Positions 51,201 to 64,000 of a stretch of DNA of 64,000 nt are shown here, piece after piece. The position numbers were made by a program, and so were the translations under genes. Each line of letters opens with the position of its first letter. Within the stretch, counting starts at the first letter, position 1. The notes beneath the pieces are model-generated. The model searched no databases. It saw only the letters and a list, made by a program, of their open reading frames with translations, and was not told where the DNA came from. This DNA is from Mesodorylaimus sp. YZB2_4. Lineage: Eukaryota; Nematoda; Enoplea; Dorylaimida; Dorylaimidae. Location of the stretch: contig JASANH010001297.1 of assembly GCA_030248295.1 (NCBI GenBank), positions 248,001 through 312,000 on the forward strand, given 5' to 3'.

Positions 51201-52492
51201 CGAATCGAACCACCCGCACTGCGAACACTGCGTCTCCTCAGTTCGCCATCAATCGATGCCCGTTTGCCGATTGTATCCGACGAGCAGGACGCCATCGATA
51301 CATTGGTCTGATCGATTGGTCCGTGTCCATCGATCGTGTCCACACTTTCCTCGCCGATCGATGATGTGGAACGTCGTAATTGTTCGATTTCTGCTTTTCG
51401 TACGAATTCGCTAGTTAAGGCTTCGATAACTTCGGCCGCTTCGGAATTCTTACGCGCCAATGTGGCCAAATCGTCGGTATCATTGGATAATAAGAAATGT
51501 TCGCAGGCCGAAATCGATGAGACATCTTTGGTCAACGAATTACTTTTACTCGATCGAGCCGAGGATGATGGACGTCGATGAGTATTCGAAGTGGATTGCA
51601 AACCGATTTGCATCGATTTTTCTAACGTACTCGTTTTGGATGAAGCGGCTGATGACGAAGAAGAATTGGAGGAAACGATCAATTTCGATTGGCCTATCGT
51701 CGGTGCTGATTCGGATACGGATTGACCGAGTGTAGAATCGTTTCGAGAAGTAATCGAATCGGATGGTAAAGTCGATGATTTCAATAAATTAACATTTTCT
51801 ACTGGAATAAATCTAGGTGTATCGTTAATTGTCGAGTCAGATTTGGATAAAACTGGAATTGATGACGATAAATCTTCGCAAACGATAGTTTTTTCTTCAT
51901 TGACGACTTGATTATGCGATGAATTAAGAAAATTCTTACTCCACGATGCCAAACTCGATAAATCGCTCGTTGATGATGTATCGGATGGCGGTGAATATTT
52001 TTCATTTTCACCACATTTCTTTCTATCTTTTTCTTCTTCGCCAATATCGAACGATCGTAAATTTTTTCGTAATTCATCCAGTTTACGTCGCCTTCTCGAC
52101 GGTGTATCTTCGTTATTCGTTCCCAAACCGGTCGTTATGGAATGAATTTTTTGAAAAAATTCATTTTTCCCCGAAATTCCACAAACGATATTATTCGACG
52201 ATGAAATTTTTCGTTCCGGATTTTCTCTGGTCGGTGTAGTTACTTGAGCTTGATAAGCGCGAGACGGTCTCGTGCGTGGCGTACCCAAACTAGGCGGTGC
52301 TGGTAGGAAAGGCACGTGATTACCAGCACGTTGAGGCGGTGGTGGAATTGAGGGAGCAAGAATTGGTTGAGTTTTCTGCTCGCTAAAAGTTGGCCAAACG
52401 GGACCAGATTCCTCATTATCACTATTCTGCCTGGTCAAATCATCGATCGCATCGTGAAATTCATCGGACGAACAATCTGATGATTTCGGCAT
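45224..52492 (-). CDS. WDR44: WDR44 (Rab11-binding WD-repeat protein), 14 exons, 1122 aa
   Basis: Minus-strand exons: 52492-51089, 50555-50334, 50144-50002, 49634-49518, 48812-48767, 48710-48630, 48367-48223, 47890-47592, 47326-47204, 47150-46962, 45986-45891, 45836-45721, 45668-45538, 45480-45224; phases close to 3369 bases. Near the N terminus DEFHDA (residues 10-15) in an acidic Ser-rich context is an FFAT-like core, as in WDR44 proteins that bind ER VAP proteins. A proline-rich segment follows (SIPPPPQR), then a long Ser-rich disordered region. The family block VMVKNLDTGEKVPL precedes the propeller. About 671-1122 form the seven-bladed WD40 propeller (GQDKDIRVW, SSMDRTVRLWHIS, SLDGKLRVWHIP, GTTDGRCVFY, SSDSRIRLYD, GSEDKNVYLW). 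WDR44 acts with Rab11 on recycling and ER-endosome tubules. The donor of exon 1 is uncertain: GTAAGG at 51088 keeps frame, whereas GTGAGT at 51059 does not. Confidence 0.9.
46090..46418 (+). mobile_element. 5'-truncated non-LTR retrotransposon (CR1/Jockey-type) end
   Basis: The plus strand encodes, up to a TAA at 46317-46319, a stretch reading VPKPNFESYRQCFTYSGILL followed by WNNVPLD. This is the typical C-terminal end of CR1/Jockey-class reverse transcriptases (FTYSG-x-x-LWN-x-L/V-P). About 75 bases later comes a short GATT tandem run (about 46396-46415), as is common at the 3' ends of CR1-type LINEs. The insert lies in an intron of WDR44 (45987-46961), antisense to it. Only the last about 75 codons remain. 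Confidence 0.7.
46600..46840. repeat. Dense array of TGATCA/AGATCT-type palindromic words
   Basis: Over about 220 bases the tetramer GATC occurs about every 10 bases, in words such as ATCAGTGATCA, GATGATCATCAGATC and TAGATCTGAT. The units are imperfect and alternate in direction, so the stretch is both tandem and inverted. It lies in the same WDR44 intron as the LINE fragment. Confidence 0.7.
47931..48168. mobile_element. Palindromic MITE (family B-related) filling a WDR44 intron
   Basis: AAATTTGAATTTCCCGCTTC at the left is mirrored by GCAGCGGGAAATTTAAATTT at the right. Matching continues inward (AAGCCGC/GCGGCTT, TGACAATTTT/AAAATTGTAAT, ACAGTTCTCC/GAGGAGC-like). It occupies 238 of the 332 bases of the intron 47891-48222. 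The GAATTTCCCGC block resembles family B copies at 5036 and 28395. Confidence 0.75.
50690..50890 (-). repeat. Repeat R2 copy next to a 12-G run (WDR44 intron 1)
   Basis: The minus strand reads GGGGGAGAGTAATCGAT then CTGGCTGGGAAACGTCAACC, matching the R2 copies at 26060 and 40945. A G run at about 50742-50754 lies beside it. Confidence 0.6.
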
Positions 52493-55366
<2,874 letters not shown>

Positions 55367-55923
55367 CAGAGCGAACGTGGTGATAATCAAAATATCGATG
55401 ACGATTATTGTCGGTTTAGAAAATGTTTTTGTTTGACGTTGAGAAAATGTGAAACCACGTTATTTGATGAAAATGAAATTTTGAGGTGCGGCGAAGGCGT
55501 TTATTTCGAAATGTTGACCTTTTGAGATTCTTCGGTTTCTTTATTTCAAAAAATAGACAAAATTCTACGAGGAAAAAATTCATGAAATATACAAAATAGG
55601 AGACAAATTCATGGATCAGAAAAAATCGATACATCTCGATAAAATAAGGAATAATCAAAAACAATTGTTGATCCTGAGTTCTTCATGATCAAAAATCGGC
55701 AGCGTCGTCGGAGTAATCTGAAAAAATAAAGACTCTGAAATTAACATTTACCAAGATTTCAAATTTCCCGCCTTTTAGAGGAACATGTAAATAATTGAAG
55801 AGTAGTCTAGCGAAAAAGTGTAAGAAAAACTTGAAAATCATCGCTTTATCATCAAAGTGAAGCAAAAAAGTTCGCTACAAGCAGCTAATTTTCTGTACGC
55901 ACAAAAATTGCGAGTTCAATCGA

Positions 55924-58900
55924 TTATTCATAGAATTCAGTAAAATCATCACCTTCGCTGCCGAATGGATGATAGGGTTGCTGTTTGGATTGTTGCATTT
56001 TCATGGACAATACGCTCGTACTGGCGCCGTGATGACCAACACTCGGACGTTTCGGTGTTGGAGTGAGAGTTTGAGTTGGTTTGCGCTTGATAGCAGTCGG
56101 ACCCGATGTCGATCCCATCACACCCACGTACGCGGCTTCGTCGATCGCTTTACGTTTCAGATCCAGTTTCACTTGAGTGCTAGAAAAATAAAAATGTGTC
56201 AATCTGAACCTATAATTTACATTATGGGCACTGTTGCAGCCGCTGGTGTAAAATATAGTTTCAGATGCAGGTTTCATGAAATGTTGAACCATTTAAAGTG
56301 TGCAGACAGCAGACGGAGGATGCACCATCCTCGCTACCAACCCACTCCATAAGACGGCGGATAATTTGTCCTAGTATTACTCAGGGTTCACACAAGAAGT
56401 GGGAAATAAGTTTATGACTTTTCCTGGCAAATATTTGATTTTATTCTCATTTTTTCACACTCTCTCACGCCCAATCAATTTTAACTGATTTAATGACTTT
56501 AAGAAAGACCATCAGCCACACAGAAAAGGCGGATGATCTAAAATTGTGCACCTTAACACGCAGTCTCAGTTTTTCCTGATTTTGGATCTAACATTTCCGT
56601 TTCCCTTGATTTTTCAGGCACTTCCAGATTACCTAGCTTCTCCGTCCCTGTATGAACCCTGTAAACGTTATTGCATATGCATACGCTTTTCTCATCAAGT
56701 TATGGCAGACCAAATATCGAGGATGTTGAGCAAGCATGTTTTGCAGTTAGGACAGCATGCTGTAGTAACTCATGCGCATCACACCAGTCTCGACTAAACC
56801 TAGTGGGAGGCACCTGACCTGACCAACGTTATGTTGCGCCTGCTCCACTACTTTACAGCATGATCTGGTCTCTCGTTGGCGAAGGGCCATCCGTAAAGGG
56901 TATCCGCAGCCAGCCAGGTGCAGGACTGGAGGGGGGAGCAGGGGTGTTGCAGGATTTGAGGCATACCTGGACAACAGAGGGCTCCTGTCTGCATGCAACA
57001 GCTGGCATTTCACTTAGTTTCTGAAATAAGCTTTTAGGCTCGCTTAAAATTTGTGAGCTTCTACGCAATTGGCACAAAACCAGAATTGAGAAAAAATCAT
57101 GTCTACTTAGTTCCTGACAGGCTTTCGGGATAGGTTGATACAATTTTGCCTTTGGCTTTAGCTGATCTGATACCATGGAATTTCACAAATACTGTAGCTA
57201 TGGTGGGGAACTCCACCTGCAATATCGCGCTGTGGACTGGAAGGGGGCAAAGTGGGAAGAAGTTTCTTACATGATTCTGGGCTAAGTGTCCTAGTTCCCT
57301 CACAGACTTCCAACATGTTTAGGCAATCGCTGGTCAGCAATCATGATATAATAAGCGAGGTCGTGAGGCTACCCACGCTCACTGTAGGTCCCCTCTGAGT
57401 CCACCAGGGGCACCATAACTGAGCCAATCCTGTGATAGCGTCGACGCCCTAAGGCGGAAAGAAAGGGTGTCATCCGACCTTGTTTGAGGACTGGTTTGTT
57501 CGCTAACCACTCGTTCGGCGTCCGCCAGTCGATGGTACTGAGTGAATCGCCCAGAGCCACGAGTGCGAGGCCAGCGACAGACTTGCTGAACTTCCACTGG
57601 GGTTCCTGGTGAGTCCCAAGCATGGGCAAGGGCCAGCATCGACCGGCCCGGGTGTGAGGTCACCAAACCGACCCGATCCGACCGACCCTACCCAAACCGA
57701 CCCGATCCACCCGACCCCACGTTGTATTGCGCCCACTCATTTGTTTTCTGGCATGATGCATTGTTTCTTCAATCGATAACCATCGATAACAGACACCAGC
57801 GGTCAGGAAGAAGGGGCTGACGGATTTCGGACAAAAACGGACAGGGGGAGGAGGAGGAGAACTTTAGGACTAAGTTAACGTGCCCGTGCCTTGCCCAATG
57901 CTGTCTGAGGCGACAGAGTAGAATTTCACAAATTATTACTGTCAAACAGCACCTGCAATATCCCGTTCCGCTTCTAGACCTGACTTCTTAGAGTGGAAGG
58001 TGGCCGGTATGAGGACAGCTTTTTAAATTTTTTTGGCTTGGCCTCCACCTACCCCAATTTCCTATGGGTTTTGCCAGTTGCCAGCCAGCAGTCAATAACG
58101 GGTGCGGCAGTGTGAGGCGATCAACTCTCATGGCAGGCTCCCTCTGACGGCCTGACTTGGAGCTGCTCCGCTGGAGCATCACCGCCGAGGGCATCCTGCG
58201 CCAGAATCGGCGTTTCTGGATGATAGAGGGCAAGAACGGAGGGCCCCGACTGGCAATTAGGACCAGTTCTCTCAATCGAGGGCACCACTCCCACCTCCAA
58301 TTAAATTCCTGGTGAATCGCCAACAGCCAGTTCTCTCAGGGTTCCCACCAGCTTGACAGGATGAATTCAAAGAAGGTTTTAGAGGATTTAGAGCAGAATT
58401 CTTTTAGATTTAAAGGAGATTTTGACCATACTTTTTGCCTAGCCGGTCACAAAGGTACATTTTCTAGCATGAAGTCGTAATGCTCTACCGCTGCAGGCTA
58501 AATATCATCCTAACACAAAATCAACGCAATGGAAAAGTTATTACTAGGCCGCACAAAGTATATCCTTTTTTAATTTTTGTGGGTAGGGCCCAGTTCCCCA
58601 CTGGCTTCCAACCCGTTTTGCCTAGGCCAGCAGTCCTGATATGATAAGCTAGGCCATGAGGTGATCATCTCTCACGGCAGCTTCCCTGTGTGTGTGTCTC
58701 CATTAGGAGCACGTCCACACGAGGGCGCATCCTGTGCCAGCGCCAGCGTCCCAGGATGATACTGGCTGAGAAGGGAGGTCACTAACCAACTTAACAACTG
58801 AGCCACCGCGGCTACTATAAAGTATATCCTGCCTAATCCCTCAAAGCCGGCAAAGCGAGATTCCAGGCGAGGTCGTTTCTTCGCATGCTCCTTAACAGGA

Positions 58901-61900
58901 GATCTCGATCCCGATGCCGACGTTTAGGCATCAAGACCCTACATTAATCATGAGGCGAAAGCATGCTATATTGAAGGTACTGTCCGAAGGTGTTACAATC
59001 GTATGTATAGGTACAGCAACAGCAATTCTAGGGGCGAGAGGAGTGCTGACATGGCTTAGGTACCTATGTTTGGGCCTGTATCGCCTGAATGCGCCCAATT
59101 TCCGCTTATACTGTATATACTACATGATGAATCGGAAAGACAAATTAAAAAAAACTGAACGCCTGATAAGTGTCCATCGGCAGATAAAATAGAGTCATAT
59201 GCGAAAAAAGGCAAAAATCCAGACCCTGGTTCTAAAAAAAGTTTTCCTGACCTATCGGTAACGCTCTTTGTTTATTTCTTATATTTCACTTCGCAACTGA
59301 TTTCTCTCTGGTCTCTGGCGTCAATTCAGAACTATTGTTTCAGAACTTTTGTTACAGAGATCATGCTCATAAGAGAGAAGCCAAATTTTAGAGGAGGACC
59401 CGCCAAATTTAAGAAGGATTAGAGGATTTAGGGGAGGGTATTGGCATAAGAGGAGGTTTTAGACAATTTAGAGGGTGGTGGGAACCATGGGTTTCCTAAA
59501 CTGACGTCTTCAGCCAGAATAGAACTGAGGTGTTTCAGTCAGGGTTTCCCCCCCCCCCCCATCATCCTCTCACAAGCCAAATGAGCCACGCTTCTATGTG
59601 GACAGACAGAAGGTGGGTGGGGTCGAAACTTGCAAAAAAAACGTCGATGTCATGCATGGGCAGCCAGTCCAGTGGGTTGAAGAGTCGATCCTGGCTGCCT
59701 GCAGGAGGACATGACTGGACGCCAGAGAAAAAATTTTGGCGGGAATTCAAAATTCCGATCCGGCCGACCCACAGCTTGGGTCGGTTCCCCCCAGACCGAT
59801 CCGGCCCGGATCGGCGGGACGGCCGATGCTGGGGTAAGGGGGGCCCCCAACGGCCAGGACACTGAACCCTTCCTCTCGAGCCCCCCCGCCACCTCAGGTC
59901 CAGCAGGAAGGAAGCAAATGCGATCAAATTGTATCTGAGCAGGACCAAGACCTGGCCTCCAAACACAGGCTAGTTGTCCAGCCAGCCTGCAGTGCTTCAT
60001 GTAAACAGTCACACAACTCACTCACTCGACTCGATCCGAACCTGACCTGGCCTGACCTGCCTTACACGCAATCAGATCAGACTGGGCGATCTAATCTGAT
60101 CTCTACCTCCTACTCCCCCCCAAACCCCCCTCTAACTCAGCCGACCCGACCTTGCTCATACTTGGGAGTCCCCGAGAGCCAGCTGTGCAGGACCAGTTTG
60201 CTCTCTGCGCATGGGTTTCTTAAACTGCCGTTTCCAGCCAGAATAGAGCCGAGGCCTCCCACTCAGACTTGATGGCCCACTGTTACCACCAACTCAGCCA
60301 CCACCATGGCTCCTACGCAGACAGAAGGTATGTTGTGCCTATCTCCCTGCAAGCGCATGTACTTCATTGCGCGACAAGTGAAACGACTACACAGCCGAAG
60401 GGTCAAACATTCAAAAATAGTCTGGACATCATTTACGGACATCCACGCTACTCCAGTGAGTTGCCCTGTGATTTCTGCCACGTCAGGCTAACTACAATAG
60501 GGTTCATTCAAGATTTGAAAACTGCCAAGGATTCTGACAAGTGTATGGAAAACCCGGGACTTTTTTGCGAGGAAATCATGTAAAACTGGGCCACCTGCAT
60601 CAAGAGATCCTCCGACGCCACGCTGGAGAATGTTTTGCCGGGAACTCAAAATTCCCGATCTAACCAACGTACCCCGAACCAATCTGGCCTCGATCAGCGG
60701 TTGGTCAATTCTGCACCCAAAATGCGGGTTTAGTGCAAACAATAAAAACGTGACTCCAATTACATCTGTTCACTTATCCTAGTCCACCAAACCTTTTCTT
60801 TACATTCAACTCTACAGCAAAATAAAAATCTATGAAATAAGCTAAAAAATAACGCTAGTAGAGCAGTCTCAGTGAATATTATACGCCAGTGAACCATGAT
60901 TTTAATTAGAGCTAGCACACAGCAAAGGAAAATTGGAGACTAAAAAACATTTTTTGCACAGGAATCAGGATGGGCGGGAGGCAAAAACTGTTGGCTTACT
61001 TCAAGTCTTAGGGTTCAAAAACAGGGCTTTTAGCAAAAAATCAGTTTTTTAGCCAGATCGTTTTCACCCTGTCACACACTACTAGCTACTAAATCAATTA
61101 CAATTGATTTTATTGATTAACAGCATGATTTTTCTTTTTGGCGGAACAATTTCGCACAATCCGTTCCATCTGATTAAAATTAGACCTTCTCCACGAAAAA
61201 ACCGCGGGTGACTTAAAATTTGAAGCCTCAAAATGCAACCTCTCACTTTTCCCTGATTTCGGCACCAAAAACTTCTGTTGGCCCACGTTTTCCAGACATT
61301 TTCTGACTTTCCCAGGTTTTCCCAGTTTCCTACCCTACCCAGAAAAACCGGATTTTATGTGTTCGCTATAAAAATCCCAAGTTATTTTCACCTGTTTTAA
61401 ACAAGACAACGCTGTCAGACCCGCGTGCCTTCTAGATTTCGCAAAATAATGCCTATATGTACGGGATGTAGTCATAGAACAAACGAGGAGTCATTCAATG
61501 CGTGGTTAAAGGCCAGATGTTGCGGGCTGCAAATCTGCATGCAAGTATATGAAAATTTCCCTTCCATTTTATGGTCCTAATGAGTCTAGGCTGAGTAATT
61601 GGACTACAACAATAATTATAAGCGTTTTATTTCTTAATCTATCATCTGCGCTTTTGGCGCTGAACATTCAACATCAGACTGAGAGGTGGAGTTGACACCC
61701 TTATTCCGCCAATACATGGGCTAGCGAAGCGGTCAATGTCCCCAGGTCTAGGGAGTGTTTCCACATTCGTCAATCTTGATGAATGTTTGGATTTTTCTAG
61801 GTGGCTGCGATAGTGGTCTGATATTAGCACGAAGTCTGGTTATAAAGAGTTAAAACTTCATCCCTACTAACTTCTAATTTTTTGGTTTTTATCCTGCAAT

Positions 61901-62643
61901 CCATACTCCTGCATTTTAGTTATTTATCCCTTTTCTCTTGGGCTATTATTCCTCTTCCACTGCGCAGTACAACTTCATGCCAGGGCAGTAACCTGGCCTG
62001 TTCGGTCCGTCTGCGTTTCGAAGAGCAATCACTCACTTGGTCTTATCGCGCACTGATTCGCTGATTCTGGAGAGATCTTCGCTAAAACGCAAAATCGAAT
62101 CTTGCAGCATGTCCAAATCTTTGTCCGTCCAGTGCGAGCTGGAAAAATATGGGAACAAGTGCGATTAAACAGTAAAACCCTACGAAATAGGAGTGTAATC
62201 GACCGATATCGATTAATTTTTGAAAACTTAAATAGTGACGAGCTCCCCATGACTTGGAGGCCTGGGTTATAGCAGACGATAAGACTACTGTAAACAATTA
62301 CTGCTGTTATGTAACCGTCTTAAAAGGCAGAGGATAGATCGGTCTACTGGCGTGATGCATCACAAAGTTGGTTAGCAACCTTTGGGCATAGGTTTGGCTA
62401 AATCTGGAACCATTTTCATACAAACTGAAAAACGATTCCAAAAACTTACTGATGTTGAGCATCGGCCGTAAAATTCAGCTGCATCGTCAGTTCGCCCAAT
62501 CGTTGAAAAGCGGTCGCTGCTGTTAAAAAGATTTCCGACGCCTATAAACAAAAAAAGACACAAGATAACAGCAGAAATTCAAGAAAAGCAAAAAACCATC
62601 TTACCCGGGCTGAAAAACTCGTAATCGGATTTTTTTGCGCCAT
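55924..62643 (-). CDS. BAP18: BAP18 homologue, chromatin-complex subunit (4 exons, 162 aa)
   Basis: Exons 62643-62605, 62541-62450, 62138-62037 and 56179-55924 join in phase to 489 bases. Exon 2 has the family N terminus, SEIFLTAATAFQRLGELTMQ, close to the EIF-x-x-A-x-x-AF-x-x-LGELTMQL signature of human BAP18. Exon 3 carries the SANT-like helix region (HWTDKDLDML, then LRFSEDLSRI). Exon 4 completes it (TQVKLDLKRKAIDEAAY) and adds a basic, proline/threonine-rich tail ending in DFTEFYE. BAP18 is a reader associated with MLL1/WDR5 and NURF complexes in mammals; here function is by homology. The last intron is 5.9 kb, about 12 times the coding length, and packed with repeats. Confidence 0.85.
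56180..62036. repeat. Last intron of BAP18: repeat-filled
   Basis: Contents seen: CCGACCCGATCC-type runs at about 57660-57720; AGAGGATTTAGAGGA-type low-complexity stretches at about 58375-58420 and 59395-59475. A composite repeat occurs twice in direct order (59489-59820 and 60207-60710), sharing CATGGGTTTC, CAGCCAGAATAGA, ACGCAGACAGAAGG-type words and CGGGAAxTCAAAATTCC. R1 copy 3 lies at about 59840-60160 between and overlapping these, with a run of 11 C near 59549-59559. From 60711 to 61980 nothing is recognised. A plus-strand open frame at 58914-59192 has no known domain. Confidence 0.6.
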
Positions 62644-62962
62644 TTTCTTGAATTTTTACGTAAACTAGAGTTAAAGATTTATCACACTATGGGAAATTCG
62701 AAAAATTGAGAAGAAATTGTCAAATTTTTTCACTTTTCAAAATCTTTTTCCCAAATCCAGCCAATGGGAAGAAGCGACGCTTTTGTAGCATTTCTCACGC
62801 GCGGCAGCTCCGATTTGCGCACAGCGGATTCGTACTTGAGCATGAGTCTGTTGTCTGCTACGAGGAGGGAAGGCGGCCGGATAGCCTTTTAGAGCATTTA
62901 AAGTTGGGGGATGGTCGGGCTAAAGTTTCAGTAGTAATTAAAGAAAAAAGTCAGATGAAATA
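62644..62962. promoter_or_regulatory. Short divergent intergenic region between BAP18 and HACD
   Basis: The two start codons are 319 bases apart and point away from each other, so the promoters must share this stretch. I see no TATA box. GC-rich words (CTCACGCGCGGCAGC at about 62797-62811) could be regulatory; this is only a suggestion. Confidence 0.4.
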
Positions 62963-63585
62963 ATGGCGTTAGGTTTTGCCTATTTAGTATCGTATAATGT
63001 CGTACAATTTTTCGGGTGAGTATGTTTTGATTTATTGAATTTTTTGAATTTTCCTTCATTTTTGAGCCATGTGCATTTTTAACAAAAATAGGCCCTTGCG
63101 CCCTTTGATCTTTGGTTGTCGAGTGCACAGTGTGTTTATATGCTCACGCTGTTAGCTGATAACGAGGTCATAGTATTCATAGGCCCATACGTTCTCGGCA
63201 TTCTTAGGTTACCCAATCACAGCACGATTTTTGTTTAAAATCTCAGGTTCTCTTTTTTTCTGTTCCGCAAATCGCATTCTAATTTTCTAACTTTTTAACT
63301 TCTAGATGGTCCTGGATTTCGATTTTGACTTTGAAATCGGTCGTTTTGGACACTGTTCCATTTTCGGACATTTTTTCGGTAATTTCAACGCAACTGAAAA
63401 TTTTTCAAACATTAGCAATCTTGGAAGTAAGATGTTTTGATTGGTATTTTTTCGCTTTTACATCGTTTTCATTTTAGGTAGTGAACAGTGCCGTTGGTTT
63501 GGTTCGATCACCCCCGATCGTCACTGCGTTGCAAGTGGCATCGAGAGTGTATCTGGTGTGGTTAGTTACCGATTTGGTGGAAGAG
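62963..63585 (+). CDS. HACD: 3-hydroxyacyl-CoA dehydratase (HACD/PTPLA family), first three exons
   Basis: Exons 62963-63015, 63306-63426 and 63478-63585 join in phase (94 codons), and the last has a GTATGC donor, so the gene continues beyond 64000 or in later exons. The residues show the family features in order: YLVSYNVVQFFGW in membrane segment 1; LKIFQTLAILEVVNSAVGLV; then VTALQVASRVYLVW. The catalytic Tyr and Glu of HACD enzymes lie further on, outside what is visible. The enzyme removes water from 3-hydroxyacyl-CoA in very-long-chain fatty acid elongation at the ER membrane. The short start (four residues before the first hydrophobic block) suggests a compact member such as HACD2 or nematode HPO-8. 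Confidence 0.85.
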
Positions 63586-63679
63586 GTATGCAAATGAGGA
63601 AAAAATGATTGTTAGAAAATCAAGGGGGGACCCAGCAAATTTTGCACATTGCTAGAAGAAAATTTTATACCTTAGTCCT

Positions 63680-64000
63680 GTCAGGACTTAAAAAAATGTC
63701 AAAATCTTTTTGCTTGAGTGGGAATAGAACATTTACCTATGGGGATAATGTGACGCTATCAATTCTGCGATGTTCTGCGAGGACAGGGCAGGTTCTGCAA
63801 ATTTCTGAAGTTTACAATTAGGTTTTAATGTCTGTTTTACACATACTTTTTCACAAGTTTGTACAATACATTCTGACTGCGTAGTGCATGGTCATGGCGG
63901 GACTTTTCCATGTTCGTGGTCTGGCGAGAACGACACTGTGGTCATGACTGTGTAGACGCGAGTTCGATTCCCACTCATGGAAAACGCTTTTGATAAATTT
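63680..64000. repeat. SINE S1 copies in the HACD intron, at the window edge
   Basis: At about 63700-63730 the minus strand reads GTTCTATTCCCACTCAAG, a decayed box B and tail. At 63921-63979 on the plus strand a tRNA-like unit has an eight-base end pairing (TTTCCATG with CATGGAAA), box A GTGGTCTGGCGAGAA, and box B GAGTTCGATTCCCAC followed by GGAAAACGCTTTTGA. The T stem is mismatched, so it is a SINE head rather than a tRNA gene. Confidence 0.5.

Overview
The window is nuclear DNA of an animal. Genes are split by GT-AG introns, many of them near-perfect GTAAGT donors with short pyrimidine-rich acceptors. The conserved genes are metazoan (eEF1A, WDR44, BAP18, uS14m, HACD, a gliotactin/neuroligin-like protein), and between a third and a half of the sequence is transposon-derived. 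An ecdysozoan, possibly a nematode, is my best guess from gene style and the BEL/Pao element. That is inference only; no sequence feature seen here fixes the phylum.

Layout. 0-7.4 kb is repeat-rich. It holds the isolated last exon of a cysteine-rich family gene (1415-1679, minus), a broken integrase-like gene with tiny introns (3290-4260, minus), and a hAT-type element with a Tigger/pogo-type element nested in it (6252-7120). A 66-bp tandem array (7399-7845) abuts a complete BEL/Pao retrotransposon with an envelope-like domain and two LTRs identical by eye (7864-16052, minus). Next comes the intact four-exon paralogue of the cysteine-rich gene (16222-18976, plus), followed by repeats to 21.4 kb.

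21.4-32.1 kb is a ten-exon, 693-residue cholinesterase-like adhesion protein whose nucleophile elbow lacks the catalytic serine. Its 5.4-kb seventh intron contains a receptor-like gene on the same strand and an intronless vWA-like membrane protein gene on the opposite strand. 33.5-38.6 kb is a ten-exon type II membrane protein with a furin-type site, a SEA-like region and five LDL-receptor class A repeats. A MITE family with TGTTAGCCGTGC ends is scattered through the introns of these two genes and was not seen elsewhere.

38.6-45.2 kb holds repeats, a stranded last exon of the V-ATPase accessory protein ATP6AP2 and a complete mitochondrial uS14m gene. 45.2-52.5 kb is a 14-exon WDR44 gene (1122 residues) with an FFAT-like core at its N terminus. 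It is divergent from an eEF1A gene (53423-55366) that has a visible TATA box. 55.9-62.6 kb is a four-exon BAP18 homologue with a 5.9-kb repeat-filled last intron. It is divergent from the start of a 3-hydroxyacyl-CoA dehydratase (HACD) gene that runs off the right edge.

The gene models were built by hand from splice sites. In each complete model the exon phases close exactly to a whole number of codons, which is the main support for them. The genes do not form a pathway; they are ordinary neighbours separated by transposons.
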